Assembly (NCBI RefSeq): GCF_024362695.1
Contig: NC_065423.1
Location: forward strand, 5,511,001 to 5,575,000
Direction of reading: 5' to 3'
DNA length: 64,000 nt
Source of the DNA: Pectinophora gossypiella
Taxonomy: Eukaryota; Arthropoda; Insecta; Lepidoptera; Gelechiidae
A program made the position numbers and the translations under genes. Shown here in pieces: positions 46,926 through 59,250 of the stretch; the first letter of the stretch is position 1; every line of letters begins with the position of its first letter. Below the pieces are notes generated by a model, which did not search any database, was not told the origin of the DNA, and saw only the letters and a list, made by a program, of their open reading frames with translations.

Positions 46926-47519
46926 ATACGGTCATTTAGTTTTCTGTACAATAACATATATTATTTTAGTAGTTATACTACTGGTTTCTTTTGTCATCAG
47001 TCAAAGAGTAAATGGAACATACCTACTTCATACTTCGAACAACAATTGAGAGATTTTGTCTAATAGATTCTACCAAGACACTTCAAACCATGCGGTAAGC
47101 TGCCCGAAAAATGCCACTTCCAAGGCAAAGGAGATATCGGTCAAACGCTATTAAAAATAAAACGAACAAACTGCAATTTACGTACCTACAAAACTTTCAA
47201 TCCAGCTCAAAAACTGCAACAGTGCAAATTGGGTCTAATTACGTCTTGTTACATCGTACTACGTCTAACAACCGGAACACAGACTAAAAAAACTACAATG
47301 TTTATTAGTTGAAGCGTGTCAAATCGCGGTGAAATCTTCGGAGACCAGCGCGCATGAGTTAATGACCCTGACACAGCTTCGCAAGTATTGCGCCGACAGT
47401 TCACCAACAAACAACAAATACTTGGTCAACTGTTCCGCTAATCTCTCTTTCTTACCTTTTCGACGTAGCGCAGAACGCGATTACTCTAGCCATAGAGGCA
47501 GCCAATCAACTCGAGACAC

Positions 47520-47730
47520 CAAACACTTCAGGACCCCGATACCGACCCCGCCGGCGTGGTCGACGATTTCCCTCATGAGCCGAGGTTCGCGCCCAACTGG
47601 GCACCCTCAGGCCTGTTGTCTTAAACGTCGTACCGGGTGAGAGCATTCAGTGCTCCCCATTTGTCCGGCCAAGTAGTTAATACCATCTGCGGCAAATCTA
47701 CAATAAGGCACGTGAAAAAAAAAGACGCAG
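47520..47730 (+). repeat. Poly(A) retroposon 3' end, copy with internal deletion
   Basis: Shares 'ccccgataccgaccccgccg', 'tgagccgaggttcgcgccca' and the ATCTGCGGCAAATCTACAATA end with 51040-51312. About 80 bp between 'tttccctcat' and 'gagccgagg' are deleted here. It ends in an A run. The family could be a LINE 3' end or a SINE. Confidence 0.7.
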
Positions 47731-47847
47731 CGCACAAAATGTAAAACATACATAACATAAACAATACGTCCTAGGCCTAATCAACAGGAAGAGGTATGGA
47801 GCATACTAAACTACGCTGCTCCACTGCTGTGGAGGTGCTTTTTAGGA

Positions 47848-47925
47848 CTAATAGCCGGGATCAACGGCTTAACGTGCTCTCCGAAGCCCGGAATCACCTT
47901 ACTATTTCGGACAATCAGGTAATGC
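47848..47925 (-). repeat. SINE family A fragment (A8)
   Basis: Short middle piece: 'agccgggatcaacggcttaa' and 'tttcggacaatcaggtaatg'. Confidence 0.6.
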
Positions 47926-48669
47926 AAGAGCACAAAATTAGGAAAGTGGGCAAAGCCGCGGGCAAAAGCTAGTAGTAAATGAGTCTATCTCTGGTTACTG
48001 GGAAAAATTGGCGGGAGTTTATGTAGGTACGTACCTAATACGTCCACATACCTAATACACATTTAGGTATAGGGCAGAAATACTTAACTATAGGCCCTAT
48101 TGCTATAGGGTCATAACATGACTGACAATTTTAATTGAAACATGATACAAAACATGAAAATATTTCAAGTTATAATAATTTTACAAAATATAAATTGCAT
48201 TATATCATAATATATACTTTACGGCCTTAACGCCCAAAGTCCTTTTAAAATGCAAACCTCATTGTTTAACAAGCGGGGAGATATATAAAATTACAGATAA
48301 ACCAAATAAATATAAAGTAATAAAAATATTTAACATGTGTAATATCAGAATCGTGCATGAAAATAATAATTTTAATAAGCTTCTAAATTCAATAAAATAG
48401 ATTATTTATACAGTTCAAATAGCCAATTTAGATAAACCTTATGTCTACTTTACGATACCTGTTTGTATAAATCCGATTAACTGTTTGCAATATCATCTAT
48501 CTATAGATTATAGTCTTCCTGCCTACCTACATGTATAACTAATATTATATTATGTACGAGTAATGTAATATCAAAAGCGTCTGAAATTTTATTATAAAAA
48601 AGTGTGAACCAAAGAATACATTCTTGGGTTAAATAAACAATAAACTCCTAATCGAAATATTGCATAATA

Positions 48670-49015
48670 ACATAACATCCATCGCAAGATGAACTAAGGA
48701 GTTAGTTTTAAGTTTACGCGGTTATTATCATAATTAAAACACATAATAACGGGTTCTTACCGCGTTTGAATCAGGGGTATGAGACTCCCGACATTTCGAC
48801 ACTGTTGCAAGTGCCATGATCACGGGATGACATATCATATCCCTCATATCCCTGATTCAAACGCGGTAAGAACTCGTTATTATGTGTTTTAATTAAGGAG
48901 TTAGTGTACTAAGGTCACAGAGAAAAAAGCTCACGAAATTGTAATCTCTCACCGAGCTTTCTGTTAGAGCAACGTGATTTTACGTGATAGGTGCTGAGCC
49001 GTATCGCCGTCTATA
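48670..49015 (-). repeat. SINE family C copy (C3), split by a palindromic insertion
   Basis: The left part ends at 48706 ('catcgcaagatgaactaagg'), the right part resumes near 48950 ('ctcaccgagctttctgttag' and the 'gagccgtatcgccgtctata' block). The gap holds the element at 48707-48894. Confidence 0.75.
48707..48894. mobile_element. Palindromic MITE with 11-bp target duplication
   Basis: The 11-bp sequence aaggagttagt occurs on both sides (48696-48706 and 48895-48905). The insert has long inverted repeats: 'aattaaaacacataataacg' and 'ttcttaccgcgtttgaatca' at left pair with the right end through 48894. The centre carries 'acactgttgcaagtgccatg'. No coding capacity. An 11-bp duplication is unusual for a typical 8-9 bp cut-and-paste family, so the class is open. 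Confidence 0.78.
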
Positions 49016-49506
49016 ATAATATTCCTAATCTAAACCTTTATGTATTTACCTTACCTTGATAGTTAGTTACCTTGCGGCCTTGAAAAAAGCTATCTTATCA
49101 TAATAAATTAACCGGGACAAAGCAACTTTAAATAAATCAGAAGAACAAGGGTCTGACCGACCTCTCTTTTATTGAGCAAGTTTTTATTTCACTAAAGCAT
49201 TGCATTGTTTGTTTAATTTATTTTGATAATGGTTCTGGTTATCGCTATAGTCGCTTATCTTTTAATTATTATTCCATGGCGAGTGGGACAGAGACTGCGA
49301 TGGTTCTTTAAAAAGTAAGTATAAGTACAGATGGTTATCTGTGTTTTTGTATTATGTATCGTCGGTATGCTTTGACTTGAGATTGAACTTGTGAAAGAAT
49401 TTTGATAGATGTTGATACTAAGATGCGGAGTCCTCAGAGGGGAACAACTTGGGTTCAAGTCAGTATGATTTACTGTTTTTACTTGGTATGTTGGAGTTGA
49501 TACAGA

Positions 49507-49642
49507 CATGAGCAATATCACGTACACACTTTAGAACCCTGTCGCACTATCATATTTGACATTTAATGAGACGGTTTAATTTGTCAAAAAAGTTAATGTG
49601 ACATGGTTTCAAAGAGAATACATATTAGTACTCAATGACCGT
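49507..49642. mobile_element. TA-flanked MITE family 2, near-complete copy
   Basis: Starts TA-CAGACATGAGCA and ends AATGACCG-TA, giving imperfect inverted ends, with the body 'catatttgacatttaatgag'. TA at both ends points to mariner-type mobilisation. Confidence 0.6.
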
Positions 49643-51039
49643 ATTTAGAGTGAATGTACGAAAATAAACCAACATTTTACAAAATAAATGACTTAGGTAA
49701 TCATTTATTATCGATCAACAAAAACCCAAAAATGGTTTATCTACGGAAATATATTTACGACCAAACTCTTATCGGCCAATTAATTAAACGGATTATAACT
49801 GTTATAAATAAATCGATTTATCGGCAATCGGCATTTCTTTCTTCTTATTGTGTTGATGTTTAGATCGTGATCAATATACCTACTTAAATAGTTCATAGTC
49901 GGATTAGTCGTGTTGAGGCAGTAAATCTTTGTAATTATCATATTATTTGTGTTTTTGAATGGGACAATGTCTATTGGTTAAGGAGCTTATACACTAGTAA
50001 TGTTTAAAAAATACATAAATATACCTACCTAATATCTTTGTTCAGATTATGACGGTTAGTGAGAGATAATACAGTCCTTTATCGAACTTCAAACCCCTAA
50101 TCACTGTTATTCTGTGTAATTCACGTACGCCTACTCAAGAGTTCAGCCTTTGAAGATAGTCCGTTTTCAAAATTGTCACATTTTTGAACAAGTAAATAAA
50201 ATCTTCAAGTATATTGATATTACAACGGACCACACGTTAAGCAATATCAGAAAACATTAAGTTGAAATGATGGCTAGTACGTTCCGCTAAATGTCGGATA
50301 AAGTAAAACAATCTTGAACTTTGGAAAGGCGACAAAAAGTGTTTTTTAAGCTTTTATTTATAAAATGTTTTTTCTTTTACTTGCTTCATTGAGTGTCCTG
50401 TTTTTGAAACAGGGATTTTAAGCAGATATGGCAAAAATCCAAAAGTCTGCATGACCTTATCACCGCTCCATTTTTCTTATGGTTCTATATATAGCTTATT
50501 TATATTTATGCGTTAATACTTCTAAATCTCTTGGTTTTGCAGCACTGCTGAAATTTCGGTGAAAATACGAACTTCAATATCATTTAGCTTCGTATACGAG
50601 GCAAAATTAATTGCATCGGTCTAACCCATTGAACAGTGGTGCTAACACTCCGCCCAATATGCCAGGTATTTATGCACGATATTGTTTTACTACCATTGTA
50701 TTCAAATAGTCATTATATTTCCTAGTTGGCCGGTAGTTGAGTGCGGGTACGGTTTTTGCCGCACGATTTGGTGATCTTGGTATGCAGAGAATGCGCTTGC
50801 GATTTTCCTAATATTTCACTCGCATCCTATAAATCCTCCTCTGTTTCACCAGCTAAGTACCTAACGTTATATTGTTTTCACAAGGTCAATCTGACCTTCC
50901 AGACGAAGGGAAATTCAGCCCAATGATGGACCTTCTAGGATACATTCCGCAAAAACAATATAAATGGCGCTGTAAAAATTTCCCTTCGCTTAACCTTCTA
51001 ATTTCATGGATAACAGACATATGCATCTGTTTTTGGACT

Positions 51040-51312
51040 CACTTCAGGTCCCCGATACCGACCCCGCCGGCGTGGTCGACGATTTCCCTCATTCAGCGCT
51101 TATCGCTATCGACCCACTAGGGTCGATTAATTCTTTCAAATATTTTTCCTCTCAGACGACGCCCTGAGCCGAGGTTCGCGCCCAACTGGGCACCCTCAGG
51201 CCTGTTGTCTTAAACGTTGTACCGGGTGAGAGCCTTCAGCGCTCCCCATTTGTCCGGCCAAGTAGTTAATGCCATCTGCGGCAAACCTACAATAAGTCAC
51301 GTCAAAAAAAAA
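51040..51312 (+). repeat. Poly(A) retroposon 3' end, fullest copy
   Basis: Runs from 'ccccgataccgaccccgccg' through 'ctatcgacccactagggtcg' and 'gcccaactgggcaccctcag' to AATAAGTCACGTC plus a 9-A run. Sequence left of about 51040 is not shared with the 47520 copy, so this is the point where the two copies diverge or truncate. Confidence 0.7.
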
Positions 51313-51495
51313 ATCTGTTTTTGGGTATTAATCATGACCCTTTTTATTACATCCATATTACTGGTCTGATCAAAATTATGAGAAACAACATAGGTAGTAA
51401 CATAATTCGATACATAATGTGATCCAAATATCAAGAAACTATTATTTTTATGTAAACTTTTGCTATGTATTCTTAAATAATTATGTACCCGCGTA

Positions 51496-51578
51496 ATGAG
51501 AAAATAGGTAATTATCACGTTAAATCTCGACAGCGCCATCTATTTTGGGAAACGTAGCCTATAAAGTCCCTTATTACA
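51496..51578 (-). repeat. Partial relative of the 46-bp-TIR element
   Basis: The complement includes 'gataattacctattttctca' and AAAATAGATGGCGCTGTC with GGGACTTTATAGG at the end, matching the left end and adjacent part of 13903-14281. Confidence 0.6.
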
Positions 51579-51814
51579 TGTTAGGTCGCATACCTCCAAA
51601 AACCTCAGAACTGAAAACACATTTCTCAGATACGTATAAAATAAACCGATCAATTCCCAAGACAATAAATATCTAGATCTAAAGGCCTACTAAAATAATG
51701 TTCTGTGAAAATCGTAATTTTCTTCGGTATCTATAAAATTATCGTAACGTATATAGTTACTTTGTAAGCAAGGTTTACAAACTGGTAACTACTGCACAGA
51801 GTGTTTCCAACATA

Positions 51815-52285
51815 ACATAAGCTCACGACTATATCCTAATGGGGTAGACTGAGGTACATCCATCGCAAGAATATAAGCAACTAAATTACTCAATTGTATA
51901 ATAATATCTTAAGTTTTTTAAAAAAAAAGAACGTCTAGGGCCCTGTGCCGAGGTTTTTCTTGCAGCTTCTTTTCCCCGGCTATACAGGTTGTGAGAAGCT
52001 GCAGTAGTTTTAGGCGGATGAAACGTTCGTTATGTAAAACGATACAAAGTGTAACTATGTTACCTACTGAATAAAGATATTTTTGAATTTGATGAAAAGG
52101 GTATCCACGCCTCACCGAGCTTTCTGTTGAACCCACGTGACAGATGTGATGGTGAGTCGTATCGCTGTCTATAATAGTCGAGCCAACTGTTACTCATTGG
52201 CGCAAGTCCAGTACCGGGCTTCGAACCGGCGCACCCCGCTTGAGAAGCGAGCCAGAATCACATAACCACAGTGACCATAGCGTTT
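51815..52285 (-). repeat. SINE family C copy (C4) with tRNA-like head and a nested LINE end
   Basis: The head at 52210-52280 reads on the minus strand GCGCCGGTTCGAAGCCCGG (B box) after GGCTCGCTTCTCAAGCGGGG. The body 'cctcaccgagctttctgttg' is at 52112-52131 and the tail 'catccatcgcaag' at 51857-51869. Between them, 51905-52095 is a LINE 3' end in + orientation, matching 18921-19095. Confidence 0.78.
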
Positions 52286-53754
52286 AATCCTTATCAAATT
52301 CAGTTTCATATTTCGCCAATGCACTTTGGTGCAACCTGTATCATAATCTAGGCTTTATGTGACCTTTTATGACCAAGATCAATAAAGATACGCTAATACC
52401 CTCATAAAGTAAACTTACAGGTAGCATGACGCATGACAAGACATGTTTATTGCAAAAATGATAACTTAGCACTGGTGCAATTGTGAAAAAATTTTTTTGC
52501 GAGTACATAGTAAGTATATAAAATTCCACAATTTATTATTTCAAACGAATTGTCAAACAGTTATTTTTTCTTCTGTAGCCTAATTGATGTCCCACTGAGC
52601 GCTAAAGCCTCCTCTTCTATTTCCAACCATCCCTATCTTGGGTATAGTTCTGCAACGTGTTGGCGTGGTAGGCGTCTAGCTCGTCATTAAAAAGTCACTT
52701 ATTTACATTAACTATAGTACAATTAGATGTTTAATTAAAACATGTACATCACATATTTGGTCGTATTATATAACCTGTAAATACAGGTGGTACAGTATGT
52801 TATTTTTAGCTTACATACTACCTAAAAGTCTCTACATTCTTCTAGTTGCCTAGTATCTAAATATCGCTGTAAGTGCCTTTTTACTTTCTTTGTTTTTAGA
52901 AATAATACCACATGGATATCACATTAAAAAACCTATCAACTATCTATCTACTCAGCCAGTATCCACCCACTGCATAGGCCTCCTCTCTTTCACGCCATCC
53001 TCTCCGGTCCTGTGCAAGTCTCATCCATTGCTTTCCGGCATACCTCACAATGTCATCCGACCACCGGGCCCAAAAAAATCTACCAGTTTATAAAAAATAA
53101 CCATTATCAGTTTTCAGAACTTCACTTTTTTTGTCGACCCAGCCACAGCTACGCCCGTGTGACCCAAATAATTGCAAAATGCAGGTACTTTGTTTTCCGG
53201 TAGTTAACATAGATTGCAAATTATGAAGGAAATAGAATAGATTAATTTGGCTGCTTTATCGATCAAACTATCTTTAATAGTAATTTATAGCGGTGCTTAC
53301 ATTTACTTTAAGCAAACAGGATGAACTGTACCTACTACGAACTTGAAAAATATACATAACTACTTGTATATCTAAACGCATAAATGGAAATAAGATTGGA
53401 TAGTTTTAGCTTACATTTTAAGGCATATATTTTCTGCAAGATGTGTATTTATATTGCAGGCCAAACTTATTGCACTAGCTCTAAAAATTGGTTGCCGGTA
53501 CAGCAATACAATTAAACCAATCCTACGCATTGATTTCATTGCTAACCAATTTCCAGACCAAATATGCAGTCAAAGGTCAGTGTAATGACATTCAGCATAC
53601 AGATCATTTCACGTTGCACTAATTTAGGCTAGTTACATAATCCCGCTGATAGCAAGCTCGGGCGGTGAGCGCGGTTCGTAAGCGCACTGATAAACCGCGC
53701 GACTGTGTAGGTAAAATATTATTTAATCCACACACATACAAGAAACATCACTAT

Positions 53755-53965
53755 CTCCCTAGTGATAACCTGTTGTTCACATGGTCCTCTTAACTAACCT
53801 AAAGATTTGACAGATCCTGTTTTTTACAGAAGTGACTGCTTGTCTGACCTTCTAACACGGGAAGCGAATATTATCAACTCCTACGAACGTATCTCTGAAA
53901 CTCTTTTCTCGGGAATGTGAGTTTCCTCACGATGTTTTCCCTCTCAAAAATTTATGAATTCGAAA
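53755..53965 (-). repeat. SINE family B fragment (B4)
   Basis: 'gactgcttgtctgaccttct' and 'ctcgggaatgtgagtttcct' blocks as in B3, more diverged. Confidence 0.65.
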
Positions 53966-54536
53966 ACTTTTACGTCTTTTTTACACATTACTGGCAAGGA
54001 TATAAGAAGTTCCGATCCAGTGGCCCGCGACGCTGACCATCCGCGCTTACCATCAGCGTGACTATACAACCACACTCACCAGCTAAAATGAACCGCAGTT
54101 CATAGCACAAAGAGATTTTATCTTTTGAACCTGACACACTTTGCTGCTGATCTTAATCTGCAACAGAGAACTGCAACCGTTCATAACACATTCTGTACAC
54201 GTAATAATATGGGTAAAAGGGTCATATTACGATAGATACATAGCATATTTCTACAGTTTCAAGGACACTTGTAAGAAACAGAAGGAACTAGACTTTTTGA
54301 GCTCGTCGTGTAGCTTGATGGCCACAAATGTTTATGGTGAGCTCATCTGTGCTTTAGAGCACATGAAAACGGCGCCTTCAGTTACTCGTTAAAAATCTGA
54401 TACTTGAACCTAACCTAACCTAACGCACCATTTTCTATAATGCCTAGGTGAACTATTCATTCTACTGAAATCCTAAAGACCTCCCGTTCATTTCCCCACT
54501 TTTAAGAGATCTATATTTTAATACTTAGTACATTAT

Positions 54537-54640
54537 CATCACTAGTTTAAGAGCCACGCTCTTGTAGGTGTAGCATTCTCCATGCTACTGTTGTAGGGAA
54601 AAATAGAGCAGTGGTTTCCCTCTTGTCTTCCGCCAAAACC
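54537..54640 (-). repeat. Non-LTR retrotransposon 3' end, copy 4
   Basis: 'aagagccacgctcttgtagg' and 'tgtagcattctccatgctac' match 5756-5892 closely. Confidence 0.7.
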
Positions 54641-54814
54641 AAAGACACACTTAGTACACACCTAAACTATAAAATTTATGAGCTATTTTAAAAAGAGACT
54701 CGAGGCTAGTGTATAAAATAATAGATAGTTTGATCCGATCCAGGACCTTTTACAGAAAGGCCAGATCAAGAGTACTCTAAACCAGCGAGCGTGCGTGAAG
54801 TCTTTGCTGTGTGT

Positions 54815-54912
54815 GGAGAAAGCAAGAGTGGTGCGTCAGGATCGTAGTAAGTGGAATTCCTTGGTCTCTATCTACCCCAGCGGGAAATCGGCGTGATCTT
54901 ACGTATGTATAG
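54815..54912 (+). repeat. RTE-like 3' end fragment
   Basis: 'ggtgcgtcaggatcgtagta' then AGTGGAATTCCTTGGTCTC and an ATCGGCGTGATCTTACGTATGTAT tail, the same family as 18095-18372. Confidence 0.65.
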
Positions 54913-55176
54913 CTGGCAATTGGCACGCGCAGAGGTACCAACGTAACCAACATAATTATAGAGTTGGTGGCAGCGCTGATTGATATTTGATTAACGTCCT
55001 TTCTTTTAATTACACGCAATAGACAGACGCATATTGTTCCGTCATTATATTTTATTTGCTGCGATCACAGATAAGTCTATTTTACTTCATCAAATGCCCA
55101 TATAACGTGCTTTAATTGACTAAAAGATTTCTGGAAATCTTCAATAGGAGCAAGGACTTACCTGTACGTAACCATT

Positions 55177-55272
55177 GTTCCTCTATCGTGTGGGTTGTGA
55201 GGTGGATGACCAACCTCATCAACCTTGGTGTCAGGGTTATTATTGAGCCGCCAAAGGCCCCATTATGTAACC
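55177..55272 (-). repeat. SINE family A fragment (A9)
   Basis: The tail side of the element: 'ctatcgtgtgggttgtgagg' and 'tattgagccgccaaaggccc'. Confidence 0.65.
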
Positions 55273-55974
55273 ATTAGTCAAAGTAGTTGACAGGTCAAGC
55301 AGAAGTAATTAAGATCGTATGCAATGTTTCAATTATACAGTCAAATAAATAACTATTACTATTTATGACATTAACAACAAGAATCTACAACATAATTTAC
55401 GAGAATAAAGTGCAGAGTATTCAGTTTGCTAAGTAAGTAAGTATAACGAGAAAATAATTCCCACTATGAGGAAATTATAATTCTCGTTACCTTTGAAAAA
55501 CATTAAAAAATCAAACATAGATGTTCAAGACTGTTAATTCCACATAATTACGCCAGTCTAAAACAAACATATTTGCATTCGGAATGTATATTACTATGCG
55601 TCGACCGCGAAATACGACTTGGATACCACACTAAATAAAAATAATGACTTAATTGAAAAATACGGCCTTCTGTATCTAGAACTACCATAATTACAATCTG
55701 TATCAATTTATTGGCGTACGTATATCTTCCGCGGTGATCAGAAGTTATAAAACTATTGATTACTGCCTTCACTGGTAATAGTGATGTTCTAATATCGATG
55801 GTTGTGAATGGATGGTCGTGGTGGTGGCTAATTCCCATGAAACTTAATTTACTACTTAGATAAATCTGTTATTGTAACTTTTTCCTTGATTTGGTGCAAT
55901 AAAGTATATTTGTATCGTGTGGTTCAGTTGGAAAAGTAATTTTAATCATTTTGATAATATCTACGAGTATTCAG

Positions 55975-56190
55975 CGGCGAAGGAAAACATCGTGAGGAAA
56001 CCGACATTCCCGAGAAATGCATTATCGAAGGTATATGACCTAACCTGTATTGGGCTAACTTTCCCTTCGCGGGTTGGAAGGTCAGACAGGCAGTCGCTTC
56101 GGTAACAAATCGGACCTGTCAAATCTTCAGGTTAAATAGGCGGACCATGTGAAAAACGGAATAATGTTAGGGAGATGATGATGAGTATCT
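55975..56190 (+). repeat. SINE family B copy (B5)
   Basis: 'gaaaacatcgtgaggaaacc', 'ttggaaggtcagacaggcag' and the (GATGAT) end near 56180. The tRNA-like head is missing. Confidence 0.72.
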
Positions 56191-56212
56191 ACGAGTATAC
56201 GCCTTCTGTAGT

Positions 56213-56366
56213 ACAGTCATGAGCAACCACCCACCCACCCCACTTTAGGACTCTGTCGCACTAACATATTTGACATTTAGTGAGACTTACAGTTCAATTT
56301 ATCAAAAAAGTTAATGTGACATGGTACCTAAGTGTACTATACATATTAATGCTCGTGACCGTACTT
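56213..56366. mobile_element. TA-flanked MITE family 2, best copy
   Basis: The left end TA-CAGTCATGAGCA and right end TGCTCGTGACCG-TA form a 12-bp imperfect inverted repeat. The body includes 'gactctgtcgcactaacata' and 'aaaaagttaatgtgacatgg'. No frame. Confidence 0.7.
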
Positions 56367-56665
56367 ACATCATTATTTAGTTAACTGTATACGTTAATTA
56401 TCTACCACAATAACAATAGTAATTTTAAATAAATAACTGAAGTAGGCTTATTTTGATGTCCCCGTTGATATAATACAATATTATGCGTGCGTAGATTGGC
56501 TAAATTCATCGTAGTAACAATCTGGTAATGACAAAGTCCTTAGATTTGAATGGAATCGAAAACCAACTCTCTGGCACACCTGCGAGCTTATAAACAGAAA
56601 TATATACATGAATTTACTCTGTCGATAGTGTACTTAGTCTGTCTGTCGCAGCGTTATTACGTCTC

Positions 56666-56953
56666 TATCTTCTTCTATCTTGTGGGTTTTTGAGATAAAT
56701 TACCAACCTCATCAACCCTAGTGTCAGGGTTATTATTAAGCCGCAAGGCCCCTGACATGGCTCATGTAACGGTTACTCACTTACATAAGTAATTAGTAAC
56801 CGGAACCAACGTTATAACGTGCCTTCCGAAGCACGCATCGTTCTACTTTCGGACAATTAGATGATTAGCCTGTAAGCCACCGGGAACCGGAATTTGAACC
56901 CGGGACCTCCGGATTGTGAGCTCAACTCTTAACTGCTGGACCACAGAGGCCGT
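56666..56953 (-). repeat. SINE family A, near full-length (A10)
   Basis: Tail 'ttcttctatcttgtgggttt' at left, tRNA-like head at right (minus: CGGCCTCTGTGGTCCAGCAG, then GGGTTCAAATTCC B box). A diverged copy, as its B box is mutated. Confidence 0.8.
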
Positions 56954-57567
56954 TACGTCTTATTACGTCTCTACAAAAACAATAGAATGTATAATAATAT
57001 GACTTCATCAAGACTATCGATTCTTAGTAGACAACACTAAACTGCCCCTAGACATATTCATATGGAATTTTGGACATGCTATAAGTAATTTAAAGGTCAT
57101 CTCTTAAAAGCACCGTGGGCGCGAATAGGAAACGGTTACTTTAACAAAATTATGTTTTATGTATGTGATTGTATAGATGTCTTGCAAATTGCAATGGGCA
57201 ACATCTTGATCTTGAACAAGTCACGGTAGAATTCTGTAAAATTGATATATGGCATCATGTAAATTGCAATGTAAATATTGTCTATTTTACATAAAAATGT
57301 ATGTAAGTAGATGTGGAACTATGGATAGGATAAAAGAAAAGGAATATTTATTCAAAACGATTTAAACATACCTTGCGCCAACCTTTAAAGTCATAAGACT
57401 GGATGTCCTTTTAAAATAAACCCCATTGTTCAACATTGTGGTTTGTATATTAAATTATTATTATGTAGTTTATGTAGTCAAAAGTGTATTTATTTTTATA
57501 TGCACAAGTATTCCCATGCTGCACTATCCCGCTATATTACCTAATATTCAATATCTCCTATACTTAA

Positions 57568-57700
57568 AGGTTGCCTGGAAGAGATTGCTACTTAGCAATA
57601 AGGCCGCCTATTGTACTAATTCTATTTCTCTTTTGTTTTGTATTTTGTTTTTTCCTGTTTGTGCAATAAAGTATTTGTTATGTTATGTTATGTTACTGCT
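57568..57700 (+). repeat. LINE-like 3' end with TTATG tail
   Basis: 'gaagagattgctacttagca', then 'tgtgcaataaagtatttgtt' and four ATGTT units. Typical 3' end of a non-LTR element. Confidence 0.6.
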
Positions 57701-57776
57701 AATCTATAAAAACCGATAAAACTGAACTATCCACGACATAAAGCTCAAAAACTAATACACCAGACACATAAGTGGT

Positions 57777-57960
57777 ATCATCATCATCTCCCTAGCGCTA
57801 TCCCGTTTTTCACAGAGTCCGCTTACCTAACCTGAAAATTTGACAGGTCCGGTTTTATACAGAAGCGACTGCCTGTCTGACCTTCTAACTCGCGAAGGGA
57901 AAACCAGCCCGTTACAGGGTAGGTCACATACTTCACAAACTCATTTCTCGGGAATGTGCT
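57777..57960 (-). repeat. SINE family B copy (B6)
   Basis: Reads 'cccgtttttcacagagtccg', 'gactgcctgtctgaccttct' and ends 'ctcatttctcgggaatgtgc'. The head is lost. Confidence 0.72.
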
Positions 57961-58289
57961 AACTAGTATACGACTTGAAAAAACCATTAAAAACGTTACG
58001 TATAATCAAAAATAATAATATAACAATTTGTTCGTAAGTAACTAAGAACCACACAAAATGAATGAATTGTACACGTATGGTAAATTATATACGTAGCATT
58101 AGCTTGTTATTTCTATTATTACCTATTACAGTATCTGAATTGTTAGTTCGATAGAAGTAAGTCCTAATTCTAAACTAAACTATACATATAGTAATAACTA
58201 GTAATAAGTAAATTCATATTATTATTTTATTTTATTCTACTTTAATATCATATTGTATACATATTTGTCAGTTAAGAGGAAATAGAGAC

Positions 58290-58435
58290 TACTTTGTAAA
58301 TTTAATTAGGTACTAATTTGTAGATGCTATGTGCACTGTAATTAAAAAATATAAGTCTTAATTTTAGTAATTGTCTTAGTTGTTAATGTTTTATATATAT
58401 GATGTAGTAGTATTTAATAAATAAATAAATAAGAA
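58290..58435 (+). repeat. LINE-like 3' end with (AAAT)n tail
   Basis: AT-rich end followed by TTTAATAAATAAATAAATAAG at 58412-58432. Inferred from the tail only. Confidence 0.4.
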
Positions 58436-58869
58436 GTAACGAAAACTTCACTATTCACATTTTTAAAATAAACATAATTAACGTGTTTACTGGCCTAATG
58501 CGACACTATAATATATGTTCTTATTATGGTCCAGCACCATGTAAGAAGCAATATATCACTCAAAAACCAATTAAAACTAAGACATAATGAGCTCAGGTTT
58601 AATTTGTTTTTTTTTTGTAATTGATCATTTCGTAATGCGTAATCTGTTAAAATTGAATTAGCGTAGAATTCCATTTCATCGTAAAATAGCTTTAGACTTG
58701 GTTTACAAGCTTAAAGCTATAAAACAATAATCAATAGATTGATACTAAACTTAATTAGTATAAAATAATTATTATATAGCAGTAGCAGAATAACAGCGCT
58801 GCGACTCGTTCCGCGTTTCCGCAGCAAACGCTGAGCTAGGGCCTATTTTGGGACGGCGGTACTTAACTA

Positions 58870-59000
58870 GATTACTCTTTCTGACTTCTAAGTGGTTTGT
58901 TATTGTTATGTTTCAAACTGTATGTTTTACTGATTGTTTGTAAGCTACTTGTACTGTTGTCCCAAATAAACGTATTATCTATCTATCTATCTATATATAA
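58870..59000 (+). repeat. LINE-like 3' end with (TATC)n microsatellite tail
   Basis: 'cccaaataaacgtattatct' is followed by TATC units (to 58994). The AATAAA-like motif directly before a short tandem tail is the usual form of insect non-LTR ends. Confidence 0.55.
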
Positions 59001-59029
59001 CATAGCTTTTGTATTGCCATTAAACGAAA

Positions 59030-59250
59030 ATAGAAAATATATAGACAAAAACAAAGAAGGACGAACATTGACAAAATTGGAGATGTCCGTATTAGAGGTT
59101 CAGTATGATCTACTCTGAATCGGCGTGCGAGTATGAAACGATTGACGAATGTGTAGGAAGCCAGAGAAGTATATCAGGATTGAAGCAAATGGAATTTCAT
59201 AGTCTCTGCTTACCCCGGTGGGAAATAGGCGTGAGTTTATGTTTATATAT
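59030..59250 (+). repeat. RTE-like 3' end, fullest copy
   Basis: Includes GGACGAACATTGACAAAATTG, 'tcaggattgaagcaaatgga' and 'taccccggtgggaaataggc', then GTGAGTTTATGTTTATA. It parallels 18095-18372 (reverse). The frame is broken by several stops. Confidence 0.68.

Noticed and set aside
47329..47640. 103-codon open frame
   Set aside because: Its second half lies in the poly(A) retroposon end shared with 51040-51312, so the frame is not a gene.
52210..52280. Possible tRNA gene near 52.2 kb
   Set aside because: Continuous with the SINE C body; a tRNA-derived head, not a functional tRNA.
54400..54425. CCTAA repeats as interstitial telomere sequence
   Set aside because: Only three units; similar short runs occur by chance and in repeats (also near 24988).
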